From: Syntrophaceticus sp.
Lineage (GTDB): Bacteria; Bacillota; DSM-12270; Thermacetogeniales; Thermacetogeniaceae
Length of the DNA stretch: 53,580 nucleotides
Direction of reading: 5' to 3'
NCBI GenBank assembly: GCA_012842275.1
Contig: DUSK01000099.1
Coordinates: 1-53,580 of the forward strand
Every line of letters starts with the position of its first letter. The stretch's first letter is position 1. Under the pieces are notes generated by a model. It saw only the letters and a list, made by a program, of their open reading frames with translations. It was not told the DNA's origin and searched no databases. The translations under genes and the position numbers were made by a program. Positions 1-7,974 of the stretch are shown piece after piece.

Positions 1-849
1 GCCATCAAAGCTGAGCGAAATTTAAAGAAATTTTATCAGCTGCTGGATGAGATTACAGAACTCACCATCAATCAGCTTTATCACAGGTTTAAAGTGCAAT
101 GCAGGCTGCGGGTCAAGGATATCCCCTTTGTTATGGGACAGGGGCTTTATATGGGATCAGAGGATTTAAAACCCGATGACTCCATTGAACCAGCTATCGT
201 CAATGGGACCCTTTCTGTAGGGATGATCGGGCTGGCAGAAACTCTGGTCGCTTTGACCGGCTACCACCACGGACAGAATAAGGATTCTCAAGAACTTGGG
301 CTGGAGATCATAAAGCACATCAAAGAAAAGGTTGATGAGGCCTGTGAGCGCTTTGATCTAAACTATACCTTTTTGGCAACACCCGCTGAAGGGCTCTCAG
401 GAAGATTTGTTAAAATGGATAGGAAAGAGTTTGGGATCATACCTGGAGTAACTGACCGGGAGTATTACACCAATTCATTCCATATCCCTGTACATTATCC
501 GATCAGTATGTTCGACAAGGTGAGGCTGGAGGGACCGTACCACAAGTTCTTTAATGCCGGTCATATCAGTTATGTAGAAATGGCGTCACCACCTCAGCAC
601 AATCCGCAGGCTGTGGAATCTCTGCTCAGGCATATGGCTGAGTGTGATATGGGATATGCCGGTATCAACTATCCGGTGGATTTCTGCTGCGGATGCAATC
701 TTTTAGGTGTAATTAATGATCCCGAATGTCCCCGCTGCGGCTCCACAAATATCCGCCGTGTACGCCGGATAACAGGATATTTGAGCACTGTTGACCGCTT
801 TAATGACGGCAAGGTGGCAGAACTGCGTGATCGGGTGCCCCACAGTTGA
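1..849 (+). CDS. nrdD: Anaerobic (class III) ribonucleoside-triphosphate reductase, C-terminal part
   Basis: The gene is cut by the left window edge; 282 codons are visible in frame 1 and the true start lies upstream. The enzyme reduces ribonucleoside triphosphates to deoxyribonucleotides in the cytoplasm without oxygen, using a glycyl radical. The C-terminus shows the family signature: a zinc ribbon made of two Cys pairs (CCGC, then CPRC about 15 residues later), followed by RRITGYL, whose Gly is the expected radical site, and a final arginine-rich helix ending about 25 residues later. The activase nrdG lies 1.5 kb downstream, separated only by a DNA methyltransferase gene. The GTG at 94 is internal and is not the start. 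The family assignment is secure. Confidence 0.93.
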   Translation, partial: AIKAERNLKKFYQLLDEITELTINQLYHRFKVQCRLRVKDIPFVMGQGLYMGSEDLKPDDSIEPAIVNGTLSVGMIGLAETLVALTGYHHGQNKDSQELGLEIIKHIKEKVDEACERFDLNYTFLATPAEGLSGRFVKMDRKEFGIIPGVTDREYYTNSFHIPVHYPISMFDKVRLEGPYHKFFNAGHISYVEMASPPQHNPQAVESLLRHMAECDMGYAGINYPVDFCCGCNLLGVINDPECPRCGSTNIRRVRRITGYLSTVDRFNDGKVAELRDRVPHS

Positions 850-874
850 TAGGGATAGTAGAAACTGCTGGTGA

Positions 875-2341
875 ATGATCGTGGCTGATTCTTTGATTTC
901 TCAACTGCCCTCAGTTTCTGCTGCGGGGAAACAGGAAGCAGAAAAAATTATGGAGCGGGTGGAGCAGGGCAGGGGTTGTTTGCTGAGGACAGATGAGCTT
1001 GTGATGCCCCAGATGAAGAGCGGGCTTATGGAAACAGAACCGGTCGGTGAATGGTGCAACAGGCTTCTCTATGGGGATAACCTCCTGCTGATGGAGGCTC
1101 TGTTAACTGGTGACCCTGAGACAGCTTTGCCGCCCCTGCGGGGAAAAATAGATTTGATCTATATAGATCCACCATTTGCCAGCAGGTCCAACTACCGGAC
1201 CTGCTGTACATTAAAGGGAAAGGATGGCAGTTTTACCTTAGAACAGCAGGCCTATTCTGATACATGGCAGGGCGGGATGGTCGGTTATCTCCGCATGCTC
1301 TATCCCAGAATGTATCTCATGAGGGAACTGTTAAGTGAAAATGGATCACTGATTGTACACCTGGATTGGCATGCTGTTCATTATGTTAAAGTTATCCTTG
1401 ATGATATTTTTGGCAGTGAAAATTTCCGCAATGAAATCGCCTGGTGCTATGGTGGTGGTGGGGCAGCGAAAAGGACCTATCCCAAAAAGCATGACCTGCT
1501 GTTATGGTATACCAAAAGCGATAATTGGACCTTTAACAGGCAGTTTCGCCCCTATACCCAGGGAACACTGGAGAGGGGACTCACTGCCGTAAAGGGGGAT
1601 AAATATGTGCTCAGGAAAGAAGGAGCCGGATTGGATGATTGGTGGGTGGGCAGAGAGGTCCAAAAAATCCTCAGCCCTACAGCCTATGAGAATCTCAAGT
1701 TCAATACCCAAAAACCTGAGGGACTGCTGAAAAGGATCATCAGAGGGCATTCTTGCCCTGGAGATTTGGTGGCTGATTTTTTCTGTGGCACAGGAACCAC
1801 AGGAGCGGTTGCTGAAAAGTTGGGCAGGCGCTGGATCATGGCGGATGCTAGCAGGCTGGCTTTGATAATCGCCTATAAGCGCCTGTTGCAGCAGGGATGC
1901 AGGCCCTTTATACACCACTCCATTGCCGGAAAAATTGCGCAGGGAGAAAACAACAGCAGGGAGGCAGCTATCTGTCAACTGTATTTGAAACAACTGCTGG
2001 TGCAGAACTGTTCTGCTGATTGTGATGAGATCCTGCTGGAATTGGGTGGCTTGACCTATTCAACTTTTGACCATTTACCGCTGAGCGGAGAGGTAAAGGA
2101 AAAGGTAAGAGAGTTGGCCTTATGTGACCCGCTGGCGCTCCTGGAGTATTGGAGTGTTGACCCTGATTATGATGGGAAAACCTTCCGCAGCAGCTGGCAG
2201 TGCTGCCGGGGGAGGGATGGACGGGTCGACAGCGGGGTAAAGATAGCTGTGCCGAGGGTAACAGGTGTTAGGAGGATCTGTGTCAAAGCTGTGGATGTTT
2301 TCGGTAATGAAAGTGTTGTTTGTGAAACAGTAAATCAATAA
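875..2341 (+). CDS. Site-specific DNA methyltransferase (N4/N6 amino-methylating, beta-type)
   Basis: A 488-residue protein with the motifs of S-adenosylmethionine-dependent DNA amino-methyltransferases. The catalytic motif IV reads IDPPF near residues 97-101. A TQKP segment, typical of motif X, precedes the cofactor motif I, DFFCGTGTTG, near residue 300. Catalytic motif first and cofactor motif last is the beta arrangement seen in type III Mod subunits and many orphan enzymes. The C-terminal part contains a short VDVFGNE stretch. The gene starts at ATG 875, 25 bases after nrdD, and ends 17 bases before nrdG, so it appears co-transcribed with them. The Shine-Dalgarno is weak. No restriction endonuclease gene is visible nearby, so it is either an orphan methyltransferase or its partner lies elsewhere. 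Target sequence and N4 versus N6 specificity cannot be told from here. Confidence 0.85.
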   Translation: MIVADSLISQLPSVSAAGKQEAEKIMERVEQGRGCLLRTDELVMPQMKSGLMETEPVGEWCNRLLYGDNLLLMEALLTGDPETALPPLRGKIDLIYIDPPFASRSNYRTCCTLKGKDGSFTLEQQAYSDTWQGGMVGYLRMLYPRMYLMRELLSENGSLIVHLDWHAVHYVKVILDDIFGSENFRNEIAWCYGGGGAAKRTYPKKHDLLLWYTKSDNWTFNRQFRPYTQGTLERGLTAVKGDKYVLRKEGAGLDDWWVGREVQKILSPTAYENLKFNTQKPEGLLKRIIRGHSCPGDLVADFFCGTGTTGAVAEKLGRRWIMADASRLALIIAYKRLLQQGCRPFIHHSIAGKIAQGENNSREAAICQLYLKQLLVQNCSADCDEILLELGGLTYSTFDHLPLSGEVKEKVRELALCDPLALLEYWSVDPDYDGKTFRSSWQCCRGRDGRVDSGVKIAVPRVTGVRRICVKAVDVFGNESVVCETVNQ

Positions 2342-2358
2342 CAAGGAGAAAGTTTGCT

Positions 2359-2862
2359 ATGAAGCTGCGGATAGCAGGTTTAACAAAAGAAAGTGTTGTA
2401 GATGGACCCGGGATCAGGTTTGTTGTTTTTGTCCAGGGATGTCCCCATCGCTGCCCAGGCTGCCAAAATCCTGAAACCTGGGATTTTGCCGGTGGGAAAG
2501 AGCTAACAGTTGATGAACTCTTTGCTCAAATCAGAGATACCCGGCTGCTGCAGGGTGTTACTTTCTCCGGAGGCGAGCCTTTTGCCCAGGCTGCGGCCCT
2601 GGCCTGTTTGGGGAAAAAGGTAAAAGAACTGGGGTTGGATATTGTCACCTATACTGGGTATACTTTTGAAGAGCTTTTGGATATGGCGGAAAAAAATCAG
2701 GAGGTCAGAGACCTGCTGGAGATCAGCGATCTGCTGGTGGATGGCCCTTATTTAGCCGAAGAAAGGGATCTAAGCATTGCTTTCCGGGGTTCAAGAAATC
2801 AGCGGATCATTTCTGTTGCCGAATCCCTGAAAGCTAAACAAGCTGTTGAAGCTGTATTATAA
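2359..2862 (+). CDS. nrdG: Anaerobic ribonucleoside-triphosphate reductase activating protein
   Basis: A radical-SAM activase that installs the glycyl radical on NrdD. The 167-residue length is normal for NrdG. The iron-sulfur motif CX3CX2C is Cys28, Cys32 and Cys35 (CPHRCPGC), followed by a glycine-rich SAM-binding stretch (TFSGGEP, near residue 75). The ATG at 2359 follows a clear AAGGAG. It would normally sit directly after nrdD; here the methyltransferase gene at 875-2341 separates them. Both proteins work in the cytoplasm under anoxic conditions. Confidence 0.95.
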   Translation: MKLRIAGLTKESVVDGPGIRFVVFVQGCPHRCPGCQNPETWDFAGGKELTVDELFAQIRDTRLLQGVTFSGGEPFAQAAALACLGKKVKELGLDIVTYTGYTFEELLDMAEKNQEVRDLLEISDLLVDGPYLAEERDLSIAFRGSRNQRIISVAESLKAKQAVEAVL

Positions 2863-2927
2863 ATTGGGAAGAGATAATAAAGCAAAAACGCAAGCCCGGC
2901 ACCGTTAAGGTTGGGAGTGATCGAACA

Positions 2928-3728
2928 ATGGGTTTTGTTTTAAAAAATGAGCCGGGGCAGTTACCTTATCTCTATTTGCCCGGTTTTGGAAAAGATAAGG
3001 TGCGGGCTGTTTTTACAACCCGCCTTGGTGGTGTCAGCAAAGGATCCTATTCTTCTTTAAACCTGGGGTATCATACAGGGGATGATCCTGATGCTGTAAC
3101 AACCAACAGAAGGTTTGTTACAGATGCTCTCAATATTGAAGAGGATAGGTTGATCACACTTAATCAGATTCATAGCGACCGGGTAGTGGTTTTGGATAGG
3201 GAAGAAGACCTGCAGCTGAAAAAAGGCAGCAATGGAGATGCTTTGATCACTCATTTATCCAATGTGGCTATTTCTATTCTGTGCGCTGATTGCCAGGCAA
3301 TTTACCTGTATGGCCCCTGTAATTGTGTGATCGCTGTTGCCCATGCGGGCTGGCGGGGTGCTGTAGCAAAAATTGCTGCCAGCTGTCTTCAGGAAATGTC
3401 AAAGGTTTACGGGAGCAAGCCAGCGGACTGTTATGCTGCCCTTTCCCCTGCAGCAGGTGCCTGTTGTTATGAGGTAGGTGAGGATGTTTACCGTGCTATT
3501 AAAGATGCCTTCCCAGAAACCTTTAGGGATTTGCTGGAGGAGAAGGGGAATGGTAGGTGGTTTTTCAATATTTCTCAGTCGAATTGTACGGTTTTGCAGG
3601 ATGCCGGTGTTCTGAGAGAGAATATTTCTATCAGTAATTTTTGTACTATCTGCCGCCAGGATCTTTTCTTCTCCTATCGGGGCAGCCAGGGGGAAACCGG
3701 AAGGATGGCGGCAATCCTGATCCAATAG
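2928..3728 (+). CDS. pgeF: Polyphenol oxidase / laccase-domain family protein (YfiH/YlmD, purine nucleoside phosphorylase-like)
   Basis: A 266-residue protein of the YfiH (DUF152) family. It shows the conserved HAGWRG segment near residue 140, an early LNQIHSDRV stretch, a CADCQ segment before the HAGWRG, and a final SNFCTICRQDLFFSYR motif; these His and Cys residues form the metal site. Family members have been reported as zinc purine nucleoside phosphorylases/adenosine deaminases, and E. coli PgeF edits peptidoglycan precursors; which role applies here cannot be told. It heads a ylm-type cluster with yggS, sepF and yggT. ATG 2928 has GGGAGTGA upstream. Confidence 0.88.
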   Translation: MGFVLKNEPGQLPYLYLPGFGKDKVRAVFTTRLGGVSKGSYSSLNLGYHTGDDPDAVTTNRRFVTDALNIEEDRLITLNQIHSDRVVVLDREEDLQLKKGSNGDALITHLSNVAISILCADCQAIYLYGPCNCVIAVAHAGWRGAVAKIAASCLQEMSKVYGSKPADCYAALSPAAGACCYEVGEDVYRAIKDAFPETFRDLLEEKGNGRWFFNISQSNCTVLQDAGVLRENISISNFCTICRQDLFFSYRGSQGETGRMAAILIQ

Positions 3729-3741
3729 TGAGGTGATAAAA

Positions 3742-3981
3742 ATGTGTTCTCACTGCGGCGGCGGCATAGACCAGCCGAAGGAGTTGACTCTTAAAGTTGC
3801 AGGGATGAGCTGTCAGCATTGCCAGCAGGCTGTGATCAAGGCCCTTATGGGAGTTGATGGGGTCCATGATGTACAGGTGGATTTAAAAGAAGGCCTGGTC
3901 AAGGTAATATATAACCCCATCGAAGCCGGCCTGCCTGAATTTAAAGAAGCTATTGAGGATGCCGGATATGAGGTGCTCTAG
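3742..3981 (+). CDS. Heavy-metal-associated (HMA) domain protein, CopZ-like
   Basis: A 79-residue protein with one HMA domain. The metal-binding loop reads GMSCQHC, and the C-terminus ends in the typical DAGYEV. A second CxxC pair (CSHCGGG) sits at the extreme N-terminus, which is not part of a minimal HMA fold. I chose ATG 3742, because the preceding AGGTGA is correctly spaced for it; a GTG at 3733 lies inside that ribosome site. Known relatives carry copper(I) to a P-type ATPase or bind other soft metals. No metal ATPase is encoded here. The stop codon abuts the GTG of the HlyD-like gene, so the two are probably co-translated. Confidence 0.82.
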   Translation: MCSHCGGGIDQPKELTLKVAGMSCQHCQQAVIKALMGVDGVHDVQVDLKEGLVKVIYNPIEAGLPEFKEAIEDAGYEVL

Positions 3982-4962
3982 GTGCATAAGCAGGTGGTGC
4001 AGTTTAAGCGATATAAACTGAAAAAAACCTGGAATAAAAAGATAAAAGTCATCATCGGCAGGCTGGTTCTTTTTTTTATAGCGCTGGGTGTTGTCATCTG
4101 GTTAGGAACACAGTTATATTATTTCTGTGTTTTTCATGCCATCAGGACAGTTACAGCAGAGTTGGGAGAACTGACGGAGTCCACAGCTGCAAAAGCTGTT
4201 CTATTAATTAGTGAGAGTGTAGTGAGAGCACCAGGCACAGGTAAACTGCTGCCTATCGTTGCAGAGGGTGATCGTGTTCCGGTGGGAACCCTGGTTGCTC
4301 AATTGGAGTTGATGGCTGACCCTGCTGGGAACAGCGGAAAAATTTCGATCAAGAGCCCGAGTACCGGAATAATTTCATATCAACTGGATGGATGGGAGAG
4401 CATATATGATCGTTACTCCTGGCAGCGTGTTGACCCATCTGTTATTTTTGAAAAACTGGAAGGGGGAAACAAAATTGCCAGCGGTATCAGGGAGGATATC
4501 AAGCAGGGTGAACCTGTTTTTAAAGTGATCGACAACCTGGCTAACCCCTACCTGATTGTGCAGTTTCCTCAAGGGTTCAAACCCCATATAGAAGAAAAAG
4601 ACCAGCTGACACTGGCCTGGGAAAAGGACGGCACTGGAAAAGGTCTGGTGGTTGCCCATCATAAAAAGGGCGATCATCATTATGCTGTTGTTGAACTGAA
4701 ACAAGCACGTCCTTATCCCACTCAGCGCAATCTTGACCTACAGCTAATGCATATTTTAGGGGAGGGGATCATCATCCCTGAATCCGCACTTGTTGAAAAG
4801 GAAGGACAAACAGGTGTCTATATAATGGCTGTTACAGGTCCGAAATACAGAAAGGTTGAAGTGGCCGCTACCCTTAATGATCAGGCGGCAGTACAGGGGA
4901 TAGTCCCTGGGGTAGAAGTTATTACAAATCCCCGTTTGGCGGAAATCATCTGCAATAAATAA
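3982..4962 (+). CDS. Membrane-anchored HlyD-like (efflux adaptor-type) protein
   Basis: A 326-residue protein with a basic N-terminus and one membrane segment at about residues 24-48, followed by an extracytoplasmic region. Near residues 78-105 a lipoyl/biotinyl-like half motif is seen (VVRAPGTGKLLPIVAEGDRV), with a second half (SPSTGIISY) near residue 125. This is the arrangement of HlyD-type adaptor proteins. GTG 3982 follows directly on the HMA gene, with GAGGTG at 3970-3975. No transporter or outer-membrane partner is visible, so an efflux role is unproven. The position just upstream of yggS and sepF suggests a possible envelope or division role, which is inference. Confidence 0.7.
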   Translation: MHKQVVQFKRYKLKKTWNKKIKVIIGRLVLFFIALGVVIWLGTQLYYFCVFHAIRTVTAELGELTESTAAKAVLLISESVVRAPGTGKLLPIVAEGDRVPVGTLVAQLELMADPAGNSGKISIKSPSTGIISYQLDGWESIYDRYSWQRVDPSVIFEKLEGGNKIASGIREDIKQGEPVFKVIDNLANPYLIVQFPQGFKPHIEEKDQLTLAWEKDGTGKGLVVAHHKKGDHHYAVVELKQARPYPTQRNLDLQLMHILGEGIIIPESALVEKEGQTGVYIMAVTGPKYRKVEVAATLNDQAAVQGIVPGVEVITNPRLAEIICNK

Positions 4963-5060
4963 GAAAAGGGGTCGTTTGGTTTCAATTGGTAAACTATGGT
5001 GAATGCCTGAGAATCCATTATGAAACACAGAGGGATGGTGTTGGCGAAGGAGGATTCCAA

Positions 5061-5753
5061 TTGTCTGGTACCCTGGAAGAAAGAATTGAAAGAGTAAAGC
5101 AACAAATTGAGCAGGCATGCCGCAGGTCAGGCCGTTCCTCATCTGAAGTGAAACTCATTGCTGTGACCAAGATGGCAGCAGTGGAAAAAATGAGGGAAGC
5201 AATACAGTGTGGGCTGTGCAGTTTCGGCGAAAACAGGGTTCAGGATTTCTTAAAAAAGTATAAGCTCTTCGGTCAGGATGTGGAGTGGCATATGATCGGC
5301 CACCTGCAGCGAAATAAAGCAAAACAGCTGGTGGGTAAAGTGGAGATGATTCATTCTTTGGACAGGCTACCTCTGGCACAACTCCTTGATAAATTGAGCA
5401 AGGATCAGGGTTACCCCTGGAATGTTTTAGTGCAGGTTAACATATCTCAAGAGACAACAAAGTTTGGGCTGTCTCCCCATCAGCTTCCGGAGTTTCTCGA
5501 TGCTGTTCAGGATTTAAAGGGCATCAATATATGCGGATTAATGACCATCGCTCCTTTTGAGGAGGACCCGGAGAAGACCCGGCCTGTTTTCAGGAAACTG
5601 CGCCAGTTGCGGGATGAGATAGCCCGGACAAGGCCGCATTTAAATTTATACCACTTATCAATGGGAATGACCAACGATTTTGTGATAGCTGTTGAAGAAG
5701 GAGCCACCATGGTTAGGGTGGGGAGTGCTCTTTTCAGTGAAGATGAACAATAA
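5061..5753 (+). CDS. YggS/YlmE family pyridoxal-5'-phosphate homeostasis protein
   Basis: A 230-residue fold-type III PLP-binding protein with no known catalytic activity; the family keeps free PLP and amino-acid pools in balance. The conserved segments are LIAVTKM (the PLP lysine), [22 protein letters not shown] and a C-terminal LSMGMTNDF followed by VRVGSALF. I chose TTG 5061, because GAAGGAGG at 5047-5053 is ideally spaced and the resulting N-terminus ([16 protein letters not shown]) matches family length; an ATG at 4986 would add 25 residues unlike the family. It sits directly upstream of sepF, as in many Gram-positive bacteria. Confidence 0.93.
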   Translation: MSGTLEERIERVKQQIEQACRRSGRSSSEVKLIAVTKMAAVEKMREAIQCGLCSFGENRVQDFLKKYKLFGQDVEWHMIGHLQRNKAKQLVGKVEMIHSLDRLPLAQLLDKLSKDQGYPWNVLVQVNISQETTKFGLSPHQLPEFLDAVQDLKGINICGLMTIAPFEEDPEKTRPVFRKLRQLRDEIARTRPHLNLYHLSMGMTNDFVIAVEEGATMVRVGSALFSEDEQ

Positions 5754-5770
5754 ATGGGGGTGTTCTTTTC

Positions 5771-6217
5771 TTGGCTCGCAGTTGGTATGATAAGGTTCTT
5801 AAGTTATTGGGATATTCGGATCAGGCTGAGGAATATGATAGCTTTGAAGATGCAGAGTATATAGAACCAAAGGTGCGTACCCGCACACCTGTGATCAGCC
5901 TGCATAGTTCACCTGAGGTTAAGATAGTTGTGCTGACACCCGTCAGTTTTGATGAAGTAGAGAAGATAGCCAATCAATTAAAAAGCAGGAAAACAGTAGT
6001 TGTCAACTTTAGTAAAACCACAAAAGAGCTTTCCCAGCGAATTCTGGACTTTTTGGGTGGAACTGTTTTTGCTCTCAATGGAAGCATGCAAAGGGTGAGC
6101 AGTGACACTTTTATGTTTGCTCCCAGTAATATATCTATCCAGGCGGAGCTCCCAGAGGGACTGTCGCAGGAAAAGTTTTTACAAAAATTACGTGAGGAGG
6201 GCATCAAAGATCGTTAA
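5771..6217 (+). CDS. sepF: Cell division protein SepF
   Basis: SepF binds the FtsZ C-terminus and the membrane and organises the Z-ring into bundled arcs. The 148-residue protein begins with an amphipathic, membrane-binding helix ([14 protein letters not shown]), has an acidic Tyr-rich linker, and then a globular core with [19 protein letters not shown] and [14 protein letters not shown], typical of the family. The start is TTG 5771 behind a GGGGGTG. Its last codons overlap the ribosome site and probable start of proC, so the two are probably translationally coupled. Confidence 0.95.
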   Translation: MARSWYDKVLKLLGYSDQAEEYDSFEDAEYIEPKVRTRTPVISLHSSPEVKIVVLTPVSFDEVEKIANQLKSRKTVVVNFSKTTKELSQRILDFLGGTVFALNGSMQRVSSDTFMFAPSNISIQAELPEGLSQEKFLQKLREEGIKDR

Positions 6218-7016
6218 CAATAAAAAGATCGGTGTCATCGGTACTGGTGCTATGGGAAGCGCACTGATACGGGGTTTCCTGGATTCTGGTCTTGTGGAGC
6301 CCTGTGATGTGACAGCAAGTGATTTAAATATTAATGCTCTGCAAAAGTTAAGAGAACAGTTTTCTGTAAATACAACAGTAAATAACCTGGAAACCGTCCG
6401 GAAAAGCGAGATTGTGATACTTGCAGTTAAACCCGGGCAGGTGAAGGCTGTTTTAGAGGAAATTGCACCAGCTATTACAGCTGATCATTTATTGATATCG
6501 GTGGCTGCGGGCATCAAGATTTCATTTTTTGAGGAGAATCTGCCAGCAGGCACCCCTGTGATCAGAGCAATGCCCAATGTGCCCTCTTTGATAGGAGAGG
6601 GGATGAGCGCCCTGGTTATGGGCAGCAGTACTGTTGAGAGCCATCAAAAGGCTGCAGAGGCACTTTTTGCAGCAGTGGGCCGGGTAATTATTGTTTCAGA
6701 AAAGGAAATAGATGCTGTAACCGCTGTCAGTGGTTGTGGGCCGGCTTATCTGGCAATTGTGCTGGAAGCCTTGGCAGATGGCGGTGTAAAAATGGGATTA
6801 TCCCGGCAGCTTGCCCTGGAACTGGCTGCCCAGACCATGATCGGTACAGGGCGTATGATTCTCAATGGTGAACACCCTGCTGTGCTTAAAGATAGGGTCT
6901 GCTCACCAGGGGGGAGCACGATCAGCGGTGTACATGTATTGGAAAAGGGCGGTTTGCGGGGTGTTCTGCTCAGCGCTGTAGAAGCCGCGGCCAAACGTTC
7001 CGGAGAACTGCAGTAA
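6192..7016 (+). CDS. proC: Pyrroline-5-carboxylate reductase
   Basis: It catalyses the last step of proline biosynthesis, NAD(P)H-dependent reduction of pyrroline-5-carboxylate. The Rossmann motif IGVIGTGAMGSAL lies close to the N-terminus. Further motifs are AVKPGQ, RAMPNVP, SGCGPAY and a C-terminal VCSPGGSTISG. The start is unclear: the only in-frame ATG/GTG/TTG codon near the N-terminus is GTG 6192, which has no well-placed Shine-Dalgarno, whereas a strong GAGGAGGG (6194-6201) is ideally spaced for an ATC codon at 6210 (268 residues). The coordinates use GTG 6192 (274 residues). The start overlaps sepF in either case. Confidence 0.92.
   Translation: MRRASKIVNNKKIGVIGTGAMGSALIRGFLDSGLVEPCDVTASDLNINALQKLREQFSVNTTVNNLETVRKSEIVILAVKPGQVKAVLEEIAPAITADHLLISVAAGIKISFFEENLPAGTPVIRAMPNVPSLIGEGMSALVMGSSTVESHQKAAEALFAAVGRVIIVSEKEIDAVTAVSGCGPAYLAIVLEALADGGVKMGLSRQLALELAAQTMIGTGRMILNGEHPAVLKDRVCSPGGSTISGVHVLEKGGLRGVLLSAVEAAAKRSGELQ
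6194..6201 (+). promoter_or_regulatory. Strong Shine-Dalgarno inside sepF, probably serving proC
   Basis: GAGGAGGG lies in the last codons of sepF, 23 bases before its stop. The GGAGG core is nine bases before ATC 6210, which is in the proC frame. No ATG, GTG or TTG in that frame lies within its range, so it points to a non-canonical AUC start or to re-initiation at the sepF stop. Confidence 0.5.
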
Positions 7017-7050
7017 CTTGAGGGGCGGGAAATAAGGGGGAGATTAAGGG

Positions 7051-7323
7051 ATGGATTTAACATTTATTATTTCGGTTATTTCTTTGGCTATTGATATTTA
7101 TTTTTGGCTGATTGTTGCCAGGGTGATTCTATCTTTTATCAGGCCCCGCACCTATCATCCTATTATCAGGTTTATCTATGAGATAACCGAACCTCTGCTG
7201 TCCCTTTGCAGGAGACTGCTTCCTGTTACTGTGATGAATATTGATTTTTCTCCTCTGTTGGCTGTTATCTTTCTGGAAGTGGTTAAAGCTCTGCTGATAG
7301 CCTTGGTCAGATCATTGATGTAG
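7051..7323 (+). CDS. YggT family membrane protein (YlmG)
   Basis: A 90-residue integral membrane protein of the YggT/YlmG family. Two hydrophobic stretches (about residues 3-25 and 64-86) flank the conserved amphipathic segment ARVILSFIRPRTYHPIIRFIYEITEPLLSLCRRLLP. Relatives sit next to sepF in Gram-positive bacteria, cyanobacteria and chloroplasts and are linked to membrane or division-site organisation; the molecular role is not established. ATG 7051 follows GGGGGAGATTAAGGG. Confidence 0.9.
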   Translation: MDLTFIISVISLAIDIYFWLIVARVILSFIRPRTYHPIIRFIYEITEPLLSLCRRLLPVTVMNIDFSPLLAVIFLEVVKALLIALVRSLM

Positions 7324-7334
7324 TGGTGATCAAA

Positions 7335-7634
7335 ATGCCCTGGATGACCTCTACAGCAAATGGGGTAAGAATTCAAGTGAAGGTACAGCCCCGTTCTTCA
7401 AAAAATGAGATTACCGGAGTCACAGGTGATTTTCTGCGGGTTAGGTTAACTGCACCACCTGTTGAAGGGGAAGCCAATAAAGCCCTGGTGAAATACCTTG
7501 GCCAGGTGTTTGGCTGTGCTGCAGGAAGGATCAAGATTTTAAGGGGTGCTGCCGGGCGCTGCAAACTTGTTGAGGTCACAGGTATTACAGAAGAAGCTGT
7601 TAGACAGCAACTTAAGCCGATGCTGCCGGAATAG
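7335..7634 (+). CDS. DUF167 (YggU) family protein
   Basis: A small (99-residue) conserved protein of unknown function, found next to yggT in many genomes. Family marks are the opening MPWM, VQVKVQPRSSKNE-like segment, LTAPPVEGEANKALVKYL, and ILRGAAGRCKLVEV. I chose ATG 7335, as the MPW start is the family norm; two GTG codons at 7323 and 7326 are upstream alternatives overlapping the yggT stop. The yggT-DUF167 pair probably shares a transcript. Confidence 0.88.
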   Translation: MPWMTSTANGVRIQVKVQPRSSKNEITGVTGDFLRVRLTAPPVEGEANKALVKYLGQVFGCAAGRIKILRGAAGRCKLVEVTGITEEAVRQQLKPMLPE

Positions 7635-7697
7635 AGTATAATCAACCCCTTTCTCACTCATAATAAAGGTACTAATACTACAAAGGAAGTGGGGTTG

Positions 7698-7841
7698 ATG
7701 GCAAAAAAGAAAAGAAAAGTGGGCAAGGCAAAAAACAGGTTGAAAATCCGGCCGGTAGATATCGAAACAGCAGGGGAATATGCCACTATTGATGATCTGA
7801 AGAAACAAGCTGGGATTGACAGGAGGAATAAGCTGCCCTAA
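7698..7841 (+). CDS. Small basic hypothetical protein (47 residues)
   Basis: A 47-codon frame starting at ATG 7698 behind AAGGAAGTGGGG. The product begins with a very basic MAKKKRKVGKAKNR stretch, then an acidic middle (DIETAGEYATIDDL) and a charged C-terminus. No membrane segment or known domain is recognised. It sits between the DUF167 gene and a terminator at 7862, in the place where ylmH and divIVA often lie in related clusters, but it resembles neither. Coding status rests on the ribosome site, position and lack of competing genes. Confidence 0.55.
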   Translation: MAKKKRKVGKAKNRLKIRPVDIETAGEYATIDDLKKQAGIDRRNKLP

Positions 7842-7861
7842 ACCGCAGTTTTTATGTGTAC

Positions 7862-7885
7862 AGGTACCTTTTGGTGCCTTTTTTC
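7862..7885 (+). terminator. Intrinsic terminator after the sepF/proC/yggT cluster
   Basis: A 7-bp stem (AGGTACC pairing with GGTGCCT, one G-U pair) with a TTTT loop, followed directly by a T run. It ends the upstream transcript just before the ileS promoter. Confidence 0.8.
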
Positions 7886-7921
7886 TTTATTATGAGATCC
7901 ACTGCTTTTTGCCAAATTATC

Positions 7922-7950
7922 TTGACATTGTCTGAGGAAATACCTATAAT
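7922..7950 (+). promoter_or_regulatory. Sigma-A type promoter for the ileS leader
   Basis: A perfect -35 TTGACA (7922-7927) and a perfect -10 TATAAT (7945-7950) separated by 17 bases. Transcription should start near 7957 and read into the T-box leader. Confidence 0.88.
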
Positions 7951-7974
7951 GACTACAACATTTTAGGATCATAG

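Noticed and set aside
3982-4962. Annotation as a genuine efflux pump subunit
   Set aside because: There is no transporter or outer-membrane partner nearby, so only the structural resemblance is reported.
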